From Membranipora membranacea (taxonomy: Eukaryota; Bryozoa; Gymnolaemata; Cheilostomatida; Membraniporidae): a stretch of 64,000 bases of DNA. Location: NCBI GenBank assembly GCA_914767715.1, contig OU612074.1, positions 21,006,062-21,070,061 of the forward strand, read 5' to 3'. Both the position numbers and the translations under genes were made by a program. Below the pieces are notes generated by a model. The model was given only the letters and a program-made list of their open reading frames with translations. It had not been told where the DNA came from and searched no databases. Shown here piece by piece: positions 20,990 to 31,757 of this stretch (its first letter is position 1; the number at the start of each line of letters is the position of its first letter).

Positions 20990-22208
20990 CTGGTTCGCTA
21001 GAGATTTGTTTGCAGATTTTTCGAGATATGGAGTGATGAAGGAGTGACTGAGATTATCAAGGGCAGCTTGGTTCTTATTAATATGCCGTGCACCTTCCAT
21101 GTGCCATTTCACATCTCTTCTTCCCCTGTGGGAACATGGCACATCTTTCCTGCATACTGTGCAGTAAAACTTGTTTTCTGCTCCTTTCTGCCCAAATGTG
21201 AACTTCGCACACCACGCTTTACAAAATTGAGTTTTTTGCCTCTACAACAAAACCGGGTAAAAGTAGAAGGATTGCAATGGCTAGATGAATTCAATGTGGG
21301 TCTCTCTACTTTGTATTTTCAACTCACAATCGGATATCAAATTCACAGAGTGCAACATCAACAAGACTCACATGGGTAGATTGCGCATCATCAGAGTCCT
21401 CATCTTCCACACTTAATTCTATCTTCTACAAAACCAGGTTGTGATTGTTAAAGATTATTTTCAACTGGCTGCTAACTATGATAGTCAACATCCTCATAGT
21501 GCCACCAAAAATTGTTGCTATAAATATAATATGGGCTCCCAAACATTTAATCCAATTTATCTAGGTATGGCTTTGTTCATTGATTCATTGGTTACATCTT
21601 CATGAAAATAGATATAAAATAATAATCGCTTTTGCAACTACATGGTGAATGCACAGCTTATCTGCACACCAAATTATAATATCATCTTAATAATTTGTGA
21701 ATATGGTGGGGTGGGGTGATCATAGTGCTTACTTGGATAGGCTTCACCTCTCTCGGCCTTATTTTCCTATCACTGCCATGATTAGACCTGTCATGTGTTT
21801 TATCTAACGAGATATGATCTTCCCTGCTACAAAACCAGATAGAATGACAAAGGGCTTGTTGCTGATCCACCTGAGGATTTATAGTCAGGATGGGTAGGCA
21901 TATCTACCTGACAAAGAGAGTTTGAATTCACTAACTATGTAATATGTTTTGTGCACACACTTATTAAGCAGCCTATTTTATTGTTTATCTAGCGATGGAG
22001 AAGATACCCACAGTCCCAAGACATTATTTCTTATACCTTTAGTTATTATAATAATAGCCCAAGAGACCGGTGAAACTATGATACTCACCAACGTAATCCT
22101 TGCTTTCCTTGCACTTGTTACTTGTTCCTCCTCGCTATCTCCATCTTTGAGTTCGTCAATTACTGTCAGCGTCTCATTCTCAACCGGGGTACCAACAGAA
22201 GTGTCAAC
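20990..22208 (-). CDS. BED-finger / hAT-transposase-like gene, exons resolved in part
   Basis: Three minus-strand exons have clean splice sites and all are phase 0. They are 22208-22089 (40 codons, VDTSVGTPVENETLTVIDEL, acidic), 21425-21372 (18 codons, KIELSVEDEDSDDAQSTH) and 21241-20990 (84 codons). The last contains FCKAWCAKF, FYCTVCRKDVPCSHRGRRDV, KWHMEGARHINK and HSFITPYLEKSANKSLANQ. C-x2-C followed by H-x5-H-type spacing is the BED-like finger typical of DUF4371/hAT-derived proteins. A possible further exon at about 21826-21755 (REDHISLDKTHDRS) fits less well. Three open, in-phase exons suggest a recently active transposon or a domesticated gene; the catalytic part was not found intact. 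Confidence 0.55.
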
Positions 22209-22406
22209 CTATGTACAAACATACCACGGAATTCAAGTTACATGCATTACTTACTTATTTACTGCATTAAAAAATGCTAATTACATAAAGATATAGCATT
22301 GCTATGTTTACATTTTAATTTATTTCTGCCTCACATTTTTAAAATCTGCCACTTCATGCGCGTATGTTTATTTTTTTTGTGGAAAGAACAATATAAAACT
22401 CAAATT

Positions 22407-22636
22407 TTAATTTTTCTTTCGTTTCCGCCGAGACCCCTCCTCCTCTTCTTCTTCCTCAGCTATTATATGACCCTTCCTTGATGCACCTCTGCTCCTATGG
22501 CGGGCAGCAACCTCTTCTCGGCTTAGTTGCTCTCCAGTGCTGGCCAGCGTCTTTATGTTATCATCTCTTGCCATTACTGACTTATATCTCCCCTCTACCA
22601 GCTTCTCCAGTCTAACCATCATTGCATGTCTGTAGT
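22407..22636 (-). CDS. Putative 3' exon with charged, Glu- and Arg-rich tail
   Basis: After a pyrimidine-rich acceptor (ttttttcag, 22637), the minus strand reads DYRHAMMVRLEKLVEGRYKS and continues with REEVAARHRSRG. It ends in a run of seven Glu, SRRKRKKN and a stop at 22407. It lies upstream of the BED-like exons on the same strand. It could be the last exon of a separate gene or an upstream exon with an unseen internal donor. No domain is recognised. Confidence 0.35.
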
Positions 22637-23029
22637 CTGAAAAAATCCAAATTATCCCACCGAAAAACCGATAGGTTTGGAGGTGGTATTAAGGTAATGC
22701 CCATGAAGCAACTCTCATAGGGGACTTCTGACAACTTATGTGGCAGCTGAGCCCTATTTTTGCACACAATAAACACCCACAGTTTTGCCTATACATCCTC
22801 AATTATTGTCAAGATAACTAGATTCATACCTGATCTTCTCTTTGGGACTAGTATGAAAAGCAGCAGGTGATGCTATGACATAGAAAACTTGCAACAGCCA
22901 GCACAGGTTTTTTGGCTTTTTCTAGCCATTTTTATTCAATCCCATAGACATAGTTTTGTCTATGTCTATGAGGTTGCATAAAAATGTTTTGTCTCTGTGC
23001 AATCCTCAATCAATCATCAGTGCAACTTA

Positions 23030-23275
23030 ATAAAGCCTAAGTGCCTGGGCAAAATGTGTAAAATCTGCTTCAATAGAAATGTTGATGGTTAAAATTTGCT
23101 CAAATAGAAATTTCTATGGCTCAAAGGCTAATATCTAAACGAACAGTCATAACTGAGCAAATCATTTAAGCCTTAGTGCCTGGTCAAAGCTTTTAAAATC
23201 TGCTTTAATAGTAGTATCAATGGTTCAAAGCCACCTGCTTTGATAGAAATTTCTAAGGTTCAAAGGCTAATCACT
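23030..23275. repeat. Tandem duplication, about 128-bp unit
   Basis: Two diverged units both begin 'aagcct(a/t)agtgcctgg', pass through 'aaaatctgct' and 'atagaaatttcta', and end 'ggttcaaaggctaat'. The rest of 22640-24110 is AT-rich with nothing else recognised except a short GC-rich patch near 23460-23520. Confidence 0.75.
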
Positions 23276-24119
23276 AAAGCACTTTTTTTTTGTTCCAAAT
23301 GGGTGCTTCATAACTGGAGCATTTTTACCGTAATCTTCTACTGCTATTGAGTTGTTTTCTGCAAGTACCCAACAGCTCAGTGGGCTATCGAAATACCTCT
23401 CTGCTTGCACTATTTTGCTACCGATATGCAAAAAATTCTGTGGTGAGAGGTGGCTAAAGCGCCCCTCCCACACCCTCCCCGCAACGCCTACGGCATGTGG
23501 ATCGGGCTGCGCCCGATCATTATGCTCATCTCTAAAAAGTCAGTGAGTGAAATTTTTTAGAATATACAGCCCTGGATATACCCATTGTTAAACTCTGTGC
23601 TCCTAGGAGTTATCTTATAAAATAATTGTCATGTAATCTGCTTTACACTTCTCCCATGTGAGTTTAAATAACAGCAGCTATTGCTATGATTTCTTAATTA
23701 TTTTCATTCATTCATGCAAACTTGTCACAGATTATACTATTATTCAGTTCTCTTATAGTAGCTGCCCATGTACGGCCTGTCATAAGTTCAGATAGCGGCA
23801 ATTGCAATCTCCTTATTATGTTCATTTTTTATCTAAACCAAATCGCCTGTATAATTTGTTGTGTCGTTGTATTTGTGACGTGTAACACCAATCATAAATA
23901 TTCCTATTCGTTAAAAGCTTGCCACAGTTCTTTTTTTACCAGGCAGCATATATGACATGAGATGAATTATGTCTCAGTAACAATTACCTAAGGGGCTGCA
24001 AAAAAAGCTGTGGGTTTAATTCTCAGACATAGTTGTGTTTGTGAGATATTGTCGGATTTTAGAATTTTACACCGCTAATTCCTATTGGGTGGAAGTAAAA
24101 GTCCTACATACCTCTAGAT

Positions 24120-24860
24120 CAGCTGTCGGCAACCTGGTCTATTTTCCAGTGCGGCCTAATAAACAATATTTCGCGGGCTGATTGTGGCCTTATGCCTGAA
24201 AAGATATATATTACACATTAATTTCGATCCCCATCTCGCATTTTGTAATCTTGATATTCAAGTATGTAGGCACAATATATTTCAAAATAGTGGCCATTCA
24301 GCATTAAGCATGTAGCTTCCAAAGCCGTTTCTAGACATAATCATCTTAACTGTATTGGTGTTAACTCCTTTTTCAAGTGCTTTATTTTCAAGATAACCCA
24401 GAACGGTGACCTTTGGAAATTTGAATAAAAATTTTAGTTAATATCATAGTATTTAGTTTGTTTAGCAAATCTGTCACCTTGAACAAGAAATGCAGATGAG
24501 TATCAACAAGTTTACATATTACAAATGCTCCTGCTTTATCGCTGAAATGTTCTAGATTGCATCTAATTTTACAGGCATTCGCAAAAAACTTCCCCGTTGC
24601 GGAGGGGTGCCAGCACCCCTCCCACACCCACCCTGCCCTTTTCCATACAAATGCAAAACTTCACAAGACTTTTTAAATTAGTATTTCTGTTGAGCTGAAG
24701 TTCCTTGCAACATACCACAGCTTTTACAAATAAATCTGTTTTAGTTTGTACATAGTTGTTACTCCGGTTCCGATTTTTTACCTGAAAGATATGTTGCGCC
24801 TTATTGTGTTGAGACTGTGTAAAATGTGGAATTTTTTTAGAAAAAGGTTGCCCACCCATG
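24120..24860 (-). mobile_element. hAT element, 741 bp, non-autonomous, with perfect 8-bp TSD
   Basis: The 8-bp sequence 'ctctagat' occurs at 24112-24119 and again at 24861-24868. Between the copies the ends are 'cagctgtcggcaacct' and, reverse-complemented, 'catgggtgggcaacct', a hAT-type terminal repeat. On the minus strand the interior keeps transposase-like scraps (NACKIRCNLEHFSDKA, then HLHFLFKVTDLLNKLN), so it is probably a deletion derivative of a larger hAT. A GC-rich hairpin 'ggaggggtgc/gcacccctcc' lies at about 24599-24622. Confidence 0.85.
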
Positions 24861-24869
24861 CTCTAGATC

Positions 24870-25900
24870 AATATTGATCTATTTGCTTAAATTCGGAGTT
24901 GTTTTTCCTCCAATGGACAGGGGAGCAACTCCAAATACAGACAAATGAATCGTATATAAGTTCACTCTGACCAGTGAACCATGAGTGAACTAAGCTATGA
25001 TCTGTCCAACTGAGCCGAATAGTTTTTGCTCCTTTTCGGTGGTATCTGATTTTATCAGTTCTAGTAAATTTAAGCTACAGGAGTAAAGTATTCCAGGAGG
25101 AAAAGTTCCCAATATGCACTTGCTTGAAATGTCTAGATGTGAGCTGGCTAACATTTACGTGTCATCTTGAATACATATAGACTGAGCTAGCTGACATTTA
25201 ATCAACCACAAGCTAAACTCAAGCCTGGGATTAGTGCACTCTATAATGATTTTCGACTGATGGTTTGTGCAACTGCATTCCACTTACTGTAAGTTGCCTT
25301 TTCTTTTTCAAAATACACCGTAGGAGTTTGGTTTGTTACCTTCTTGCGAATTAGCCGAAACGTTGCTGCTCCATCCTTGTTTTTCTTAACCTGTCAATCC
25401 GCGTTCTCGTTCTGATGCATTACCGTTAGCAGAACTCTGCGAAACATAAGTGTATTATATGAGTTTTGTTATTTAGTATTCTGCATCAGGATAAATCACG
25501 CCTACACAGCTATTCGATGGGAATGTGATGGCTAAACTGCGATGAATAATATTCCTATCCATCAGTGTAGCAATCTTTAACTCAAAAACGATGATCACCC
25601 GCTCTAAGTCTCACCTAGATCTCATTCCCTGATGGGAAAAAGAGTACATTTTGGGGGCATTCCGATTGACTGATAGGACATTGAATGGTAGGAATCCAGT
25701 GTGCCGATCAGTCGTGAGGGATTTCACAGTGATACCCTTATCACCTAGCCCAGTCAACCCCCCCCCCCTCTAAACCATCCAGCTTCATGGCATGGGAACT
25801 TGATGATTCAGTACTCTACAAATTAAAACAAATGGCTTACTTATAGAATCAAGATTTGGTAATTGCAAATGGTACTTATTGGTCTACAAAAGGCTTTTAT
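24870..25900. other. No recognised gene
   Basis: AT-rich sequence with a C9 run near 25750. No domain or paired repeat was seen apart from a short match at 24880-24950 to about 36860-36910 (around 'gttgctcccct'). Confidence 0.5.
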
Positions 25901-25924
25901 TTATTATTTTGGAAACGTCTCATC

Positions 25925-27030
25925 TCATACATCAATAAGATCACACAACATCAACGAAGTCACACCAGTTATCTGGAGATAGAGAAAAAATGCAACCTGA
26001 TATGAAATTTGAGCATGAAAAACCCCTATTATTATTATAAAAGATTTTTTAGGTTTGGCCAGATGGCTCTTTGTCGCACTAGGCCGGCTGTCACAACTGA
26101 TATTTTGCAGTCCAGGTACATGTCTTTGATGGCGCGTACATATGCCTCCGGTACTCCACCCTACCTCATACTGTACCAGCTTAGGTCTCATAAGGAACCA
26201 TATCGTACGCTTTCTCTGGATCGACGAAGACCATATGTGTATGTCCTTTTGGTGTTCCCTCATCTTTTCCTCGGGTACTCTTAAACAAAACATGGGTTGT
26301 GTTGTTGACTTCCCTTTCTGGATGCCATACTGCCTGCTGCTGATCTTACTCATTTCCCTGAGCCTCGCCTTTATCACTCGATTCCAGAGGTTTAGACAGT
26401 GACTGAGGAGTTTTATCCCTCTAGAGTTTGTACAGTTTAGAGGATCTCCTTTCTGCTCATACAGAGGTGACATCTTGCTTTTTCTCTATTCTGATGGTAT
26501 CACATTTTCCTGTGGTACAGCTGTCATCCAAGGCTAAACCTGCCTGCATAAGAGTCTACACAACCTCTATGGGGAACTAGTCTGGTCCAGTTGCCTTTCT
26601 ATTTTTTGTCTTTTCTGACTGTATTTTAACTTCGGATTCACTTGTTGGCCTCATTGGTTCCTCTATTCTATCGTTCCTCTCCAAGTCCTGGCGTCTTCTA
26701 ATCGCTATATAATCAATTTCGGACCTATTACCTCCACTCTTGAATGTTATCAGGTGCCTTCTCCTTCCTATTGCCCAATCACCATGCCATCTCTCTACCC
26801 CCTCTCTATCCCTTCCATGCAACATGTTCATTCAGATCTCCCATAACTATCACCTCACCTTCTGGGATTCCAGCCAGGAGACTGTTAAGTCGATTCAAGA
26901 AGAAAACTTTCTCCTGACTACATTCCTGCTGGGGGGCATACACTGATATGACGTTGATGCATCGAAATCATCGAAACCTACCATCAGCTGACTATCTATC
27001 ACATTCCTTCGAAATTCAGCATCCGAATCT
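25925..27030 (-). pseudogene. RTE-type LINE relic: endonuclease and reverse transcriptase pieces
   Basis: The minus strand at about 26960-26800 carries endonuclease sequence (SVYAPQQECSQEK, then EVIVMGDLNEHVAWKG). At 26831-26577 it continues GVERWHGDWAIGRRRHLITF and the SGGNRSEIDYI block. RT follows at 26473-26080: YEQKGDPLNCTNSRGIKLLS, QYGIQKGKSTTQPMFCLR and, in another frame, GVPEAYVRAIKDMYLD. This wording is characteristic of the RTE clade. Many stops and frameshifts remain, and the catalytic YxDD region is missing. The plus-strand ORFs at 26009-26402 and 26740-26946 are shadows of it. Confidence 0.85.
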
Positions 27031-27352
27031 GAAATCTCCATACTGAGGAATGGTAAAAACAGATAAAATTAACGCATTGTTGTGATTTTTTGTCTGTGGT
27101 TAATTATTCAACGATGTTGCTATATCAGTGTAATGCTAATCAGACTACTCAGTCACAGTGACTCTTCTGACAAGAATACTATATCGTTATTATTAGTGTG
27201 TGCATAAGTAATAAGTACCTCACTCTCTGTATCTATCTAGGCATCGATGCACGCTTAGCACCATCAATCAATTTGAAAATGGATAAATGAATGCCATTTG
27301 GGGAATACTTCTCACTCCCCCTAGATCACATTTTTGTTTGAGTGAGAAATCT

Positions 27353-27396
27353 ACACATATATATATATATATGTATGGCAGGGGGGGGGGGGGGTA
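27353..27396. repeat. (TA)n followed by a G-run
   Basis: 'acatatatatatatatatatgtatggca' and then about 14 G. Microsatellite and homopolymer. Confidence 0.9.
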
Positions 27397-27427
27397 CTGT
27401 CAACAACAATAAGAGCTGGTTGGCCCC

Positions 27428-27486
27428 ACAGCCAGTTTCAGACCATTTTCTGCAAGGGAAAAGAATGATGGTCTGAAACTGGCTGT
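27428..27486. repeat. Perfect 19-bp-arm hairpin
   Basis: 'acagccagtttcagaccat' at 27428-27446 is exactly inverted at 27468-27486, with a 21-base spacer. It is probably a MITE remnant. No terminator role is implied in a eukaryote. Confidence 0.85.
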
Positions 27487-27645
27487 AGTTGGCCCTACGA
27501 ATTTTGACATGTATCCTACAGTAATGACTATAGAGATCAACTGAACTGGTGCAAAACCCTACCAATAAATTTTTCACGGATTCCCCCTGACATATGGTGT
27601 AGTAATTTAATTTAAGTTAAAGTGAGTTGTTAGCTAGCACAGCAG

Positions 27646-27666
27646 CATGGCAGGAGGAGCTGCTGT
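27646..27666 (+). other. Possible short first coding exon (MAGGAAV)
   Basis: 'agcATGGcaggaggagctgctgtg' followed by GTAAGC reads MAGGAAV and a good donor. No downstream exon could be joined confidently, so this is only a possible gene start. Confidence 0.2.
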
Positions 27667-27954
27667 GGTAAGCAGACAAACAAACTGAGTGTATTTCATC
27701 TGGTGTGGCAGCATACTTATTATGCTATGAACAAAACCTGTTTTTTGTATTTTTATTTGGGCATTGGTCAGTAAGTAATTGACAATTTCAGTTGGTTGAA
27801 TTTGCTTAATTGAAACATACATACCCAGTCTCTGTGTTGCTGTTCGCCATTATCTTTTCATCATGTGGTCACTTAGTACATATATTGGGGCCACACAATC
27901 TGTTCGTACTAATATGGTAATAAATTTAGGCTATGGTTTAGGATCCTGGCCTCA

Positions 27955-28504
27955 TATAATAGGTAAATTCGCGCCCTTGGTATCTATATTAAATAATCAT
28001 TAATAATAATCATTTTCATGGGGAAATCCAACTGAATAGATTTTATGATAAGGTGCACGGTTTTGCAATGATATTGACATGAAACTTTGAATTATCTCCT
28101 CATTGGTAATAGGGAGACAACTTGAATTCAAGTTGGATTCAGTTGGATTTCCCCATGAAAATGATTATGATTAATGATTATTTAATATAAATACCAAGTG
28201 TAAAGAAGCCAGGGGTTCTTACTGGGCCAGGATGGGCAGAGATGATCAGTTAAAAGTTGCGATAAACTCTGAGCAGTATTTTGTAGTATAACTTACCATG
28301 AAGGGTACAACCAAGAGTGATTCTTCCCAGATAGTGATGACGTAGTACCCAGGAAGTGAGCTCAGCACTTAGTAGTACTCATTAGTCTGAGAAGCATCTG
28401 GAGGCAGGTATACTGTAGGTTGTACTCAGTGTAGTGCTCCAGATCTGGTGTTGTGTAGTAGCTAGTCAGACTACTCCACACCAAGGGCGCGAATTTACCT
28501 ATTA
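27955..28504. mobile_element. Foldback/MITE with long inverted arms, right arm interrupted
   Basis: The left arm at 27955-28036 begins 'taataggtaaattcgcgccc' and runs to 'ggggaaatccaactgaa'. The right arm matches it in two pieces: 28127-28196 ('ttcagttggatttccccatg' to 'taaataccaag') and 28481-28504 ('ccaagggcgcgaatttacct'). About 285 bases of other sequence lie between the two pieces. The ends flank as 'TA', so a TA target duplication is possible. No coding capacity is visible. Confidence 0.75.
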
Positions 28505-28514
28505 GAATGAGTTG

Positions 28515-28665
28515 TTTATAGAGTCGAATCACAAACAGGAACCACAACTCAATTCAACTCGAATCACAGGCAACCACAAATCAATTCAAGCTCAACTCAG
28601 CTGGTGCCAAACTGAGGTCGATTCAGCTCTAACTCAACTCAGATTCGAATCTGAGCTGAGTTGCC
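28515..28665. repeat. Cryptic simple sequence rich in 'aactcaactc'/'cgaatc'
   Basis: Multiple imperfect copies of 'caactcaa', 'tcgaatcac' and 'cagctgagtt' in both orientations. Probably slippage-expanded transposon sequence. Confidence 0.5.
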
Positions 28666-29158
28666 ACAGCTATGGTAATTATCATCATCATTATCAATGG
28701 TTCTTTTACTCAACAAGTAAGCTTGCTCTATCTCCCTCAAAGCCATGTTAGCTTCCGAAATTCAGCACAGATAATTGAAGTTTATGATGGTAATCCATAC
28801 AGTTATAGTCTGAAGGACATTTCCGCAGATACTAAACTGAAACTGCAAGGGCAAGAAAGTTGAATTTCTTTTAAAAAGGGTTGACTTGTTGTTTAACTGC
28901 ATGCGTCTTCGCCAAAATAATGGTAATAATGGTTACTTTCGTTTATTCAATATTTAATTCCATAGTTGAGCGCAATCCCTATTTTTAACCAAATTTAGCC
29001 AGCTACTAAGCATAATATGTTCAGTGTCAATGAATTCATTCCGTGATTGACTCTTGGATTTTGAGTTCCGTCATTGAAAAAATGTTGATAATTTTTTATT
29101 GACAAGCTCTTTGCTAATAACACCTATCGAAAATTGTTTTCCTATTATTTCGTTGCAG

Positions 29159-30400
29159 ATGTGACAAATGTTCTAGTACGAAGTGAACGCGGCTCCGACA
29201 GCAACAGAAACTAATAACAGGGAGGTCCACAATACCCAGTACATCGCCTGCGGAATAGATGAGAGTGAGAACTGTAAGACTGTTGTAACATTCAACCTTA
29301 CGGTTTTCACGAGTCAAAGGCATTTATAAATATTTGATTGTCATTCGCAACCTATGTTTTTTTTATCAAATGTACCAAGAAGCGATACTGCTACTGTTGG
29401 ATCCAGGTGGAAGGTCTGAAGGGTGGGAACGACTTTGGCACAGGCTGTGTTCAATTTTGTTAGAGACCATCTCTCAGACCACCGCCACATCGTGTTCTGG
29501 ACCGACAACTGCCGGCCAAAACAAGAACATGATGGTCATGGCAGTCATGTCGATCACTCAGTTCACGAAGTGGCGGCCCGAGGAGTGGGTTATTGAGTTA
29601 ACGTTTTTTGAGGCGAACACTCTCACATAAAGGCAGATAATATGCATGCTAAAAAAGAGCGGATTTTAAAACACAGGGAAGTGGATCTTTCAGGGAGGGA
29701 GGGGGGAGGTGGGTATCAAGTCAGGGAGTTGACTCACATGGATTTTTATAATTTTGATGCTTAAGCTGATAGGTATTTCCTTAGGAGTGATTGTTAAAAG
29801 AGTATATCAAAGAAGCATGTTATTAGGTTTAGGATAGAGGACGAGGTCATCCTTATTGACTGGACTGACTGTGTGTTCGTGCCGCTGCATGAGTTACGGT
29901 ACAGAGGGCAGTGCGGTCAGCTGCAGTTGCTTGATGACATCAACTTGCCACATGCTTTTGAGTCGAGGTTACCTCTGCCAGAGAAGCGATATAATGACTC
30001 TAGGTCATTACTACCAGCAAATATCTAAGCTGTACTTTGACTCACAAGCTCCCATGGTGCCAGAGCCTTATGCTGAGTCTGATCATACAGACTCCAGCGA
30101 TGAGGAAGATGAACCCCCCTTTCTCAGGGTTATCAGTAGGATAGTCAGCATGTGTGATCTAAGGGGGGAGGTAGGGATGCAAGAGGGAGGGTTTGGAGGG
30201 GAGGGATTCAGACTATTCCACCTGCTCCTCCAGTAGCTGTACCCACACATTCAATTTTATTTCTTTTTTCTGATGATGGCTGATTAGAATTACTTTTAAA
30301 TTGGAAGTCAACAGCATGACTGTGTATCTTTTATCAAAATGCATTTTTGTTTGATACCTTTGTTCCCTTTGATGCACTGTGTGCTTACAATAAAATGACA
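29159..30400 (+). pseudogene. Second DUF7869-like gene copy, diverged and frameshifted
   Basis: The plus strand has an acceptor (ttgcag at 29153-29158) in front of CDKCSST. This is the same position, one base before the CDxC codon, as the acceptor before CDSCIQY in the copy at 2371-4602. Next come KTVVTFNLTVF; then YCYCWIQVEGLKGGNDFGTG (compare YCYTWTEVKGMRGGNEIASC); then DHRHIVFWTDNC; then GQNKNMMVMAVMSITQF; then a shift to KADNMHA. After it come VILIDWTDCVFVP and LPLPEKRYNDSRSLLP. At least four frame changes are needed, so it is dead. A polyadenylation signal AATAAA lies near 30391. A foldback follows at 30515. Confidence 0.7.
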
Positions 30401-30514
30401 GAGTCATGAACAAGGACTTGTGCTTCTGTGTTTAGTCCTAGCTGTTATATTATACTAAGCAATGATGATAAATCTATCTACTTGTGCTACATGATGGCAA
30501 AGTTCTTAGCAAAG

Positions 30515-30890
30515 ACTGAACTTAAACCACTGCTGCCACATAGCCAAATGTGTGCTTATCGAATTCTGTGTAGCTCAAAACTAATGCAATGAGGCTGCAA
30601 TCTCAGCATTGTCACCTAATGAGCAAATAATTTGCACAAACTGATCGTCAAAATTAGGGTATGAAATTAATTATCTACCACATCAGTGACGTAGTTACCG
30701 TCTTACTAGTGCACGCTGTACACTTCATAAGCTGATGCGTAGACTTCATGCCCTGATTTTGAAGATCAGTTTGTGCAAATTATTTGTCCATTAGGTGACA
30801 ATTATGAGATTTAAATCTCAATTATTTATCTTGGAGCTATGCAGAATTCATCGAGCACAAATTTGCATGAGTGGCAGCAGTAGTTAAAGT
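30515..30890. repeat. Foldback downstream of the second DUF7869-like copy
   Basis: The left arm starts 'cttaaaccactgctgccaca' and includes 'gcaaataatttgcacaaact'. The right arm mirrors it: 'gatcagtttgtgcaaattat', 'attaggtgaca', and finally 'ggcagcagtagttaaag'. The end sequence is the same as in the foldback at 1043-1916 although the interior differs. No coding capacity is visible. Confidence 0.8.
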
Positions 30891-31009
30891 GCTCATTTAC
30901 CTAAGCTAATGCAACCAAGACCCTCTATTAAGGCGCCCATTGCGATAACCCACAACCAAAAGGCTGCAATGAGATGAGAGTCTTCGCAGCCTAACCTACC
31001 TATGGGAAA

Positions 31010-31560
31010 TGGAAAAATTGAACACTCATTTGCCATAATTAGCTCATACCAGTTGGCCCGAGCATGTTTGCCTTAAGAGATGATGTTCGACCAAAAATTG
31101 GACACTCATTTGCCTTAATTAGCTCAAACATTAGGCCCGCACTGAGGGTCACCAGGGCGTGCTCCCCCAATCTTTCATCAGGCTTCAGGGTGCATCCGTA
31201 GCGGCACTGATGAGCTAAGCTTAGGTGAATGCGTGCGAGCAAAACCAGTATATGGTCGAGGAGCGCCGACGAGATGTTGAACAGCAGCACTCTTCACTTT
31301 CACGCAGCAGTGCAACCGGCTATCTTCTTGCACGCTTTTCCTGTGTTGGACGCACCACCTGACGCCGCATCCAGCAGCTAATCTATTAGGGCCCCTGTTC
31401 ATCAGACGTCCGTCAGAATGCTCGAGCACGTGGCTCGCCCGCTTGAGCCTGTGAAGCCTCAAATCCACGCCGGTCAACGTGGCTATGCATAGGCCAGGCA
31501 TAGGCCATTGGCTCTGTACTCTATCCACAACTCGAGGTCGCAGATGGCGACAATGGTTCT
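31010..31560. other. GC-rich island with a 116-codon minus-strand ORF
   Basis: 31130-31560 is markedly GC-richer than its surroundings. The minus-strand frame 31528-31178 is uninterrupted for 116 codons and rich in Arg, His and Ser, with no domain I know. A plus/minus shadow effect of GC-rich DNA could explain it. Just left, two copies of 'cactcatttgcc(a/t)taattagctca' form a short tandem duplication. It may be noncoding transposon or RNA-derived sequence. Confidence 0.3.
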
Positions 31561-31757
31561 TAGCCGGAGCCGAGCAGCCTGTTAACTTGCACCAATATTG
31601 TGCTATCGCAACCCTTTAATATTCTATTGTTCTATTGTTAAAATGCATTTGGGTAGACGGTTCGTTATTGTTTGCATCTTTATTTGAGGTCTGTTCCCTT
31701 GTGAGCGTTTCCGCAGTTCCTCTCATACTAGGCAAGATGGTAGCGTGGTTGTCTTAA

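Noticed and set aside
22425-22465. Glu-rich run as evidence of a nuclear host protein
   Set aside because: It is a GAG/GAA simple-sequence stretch and by itself says nothing about function.
26009-26946. Plus-strand ORFs over the RTE relic
   Set aside because: Antisense shadows of the LINE endonuclease and RT.
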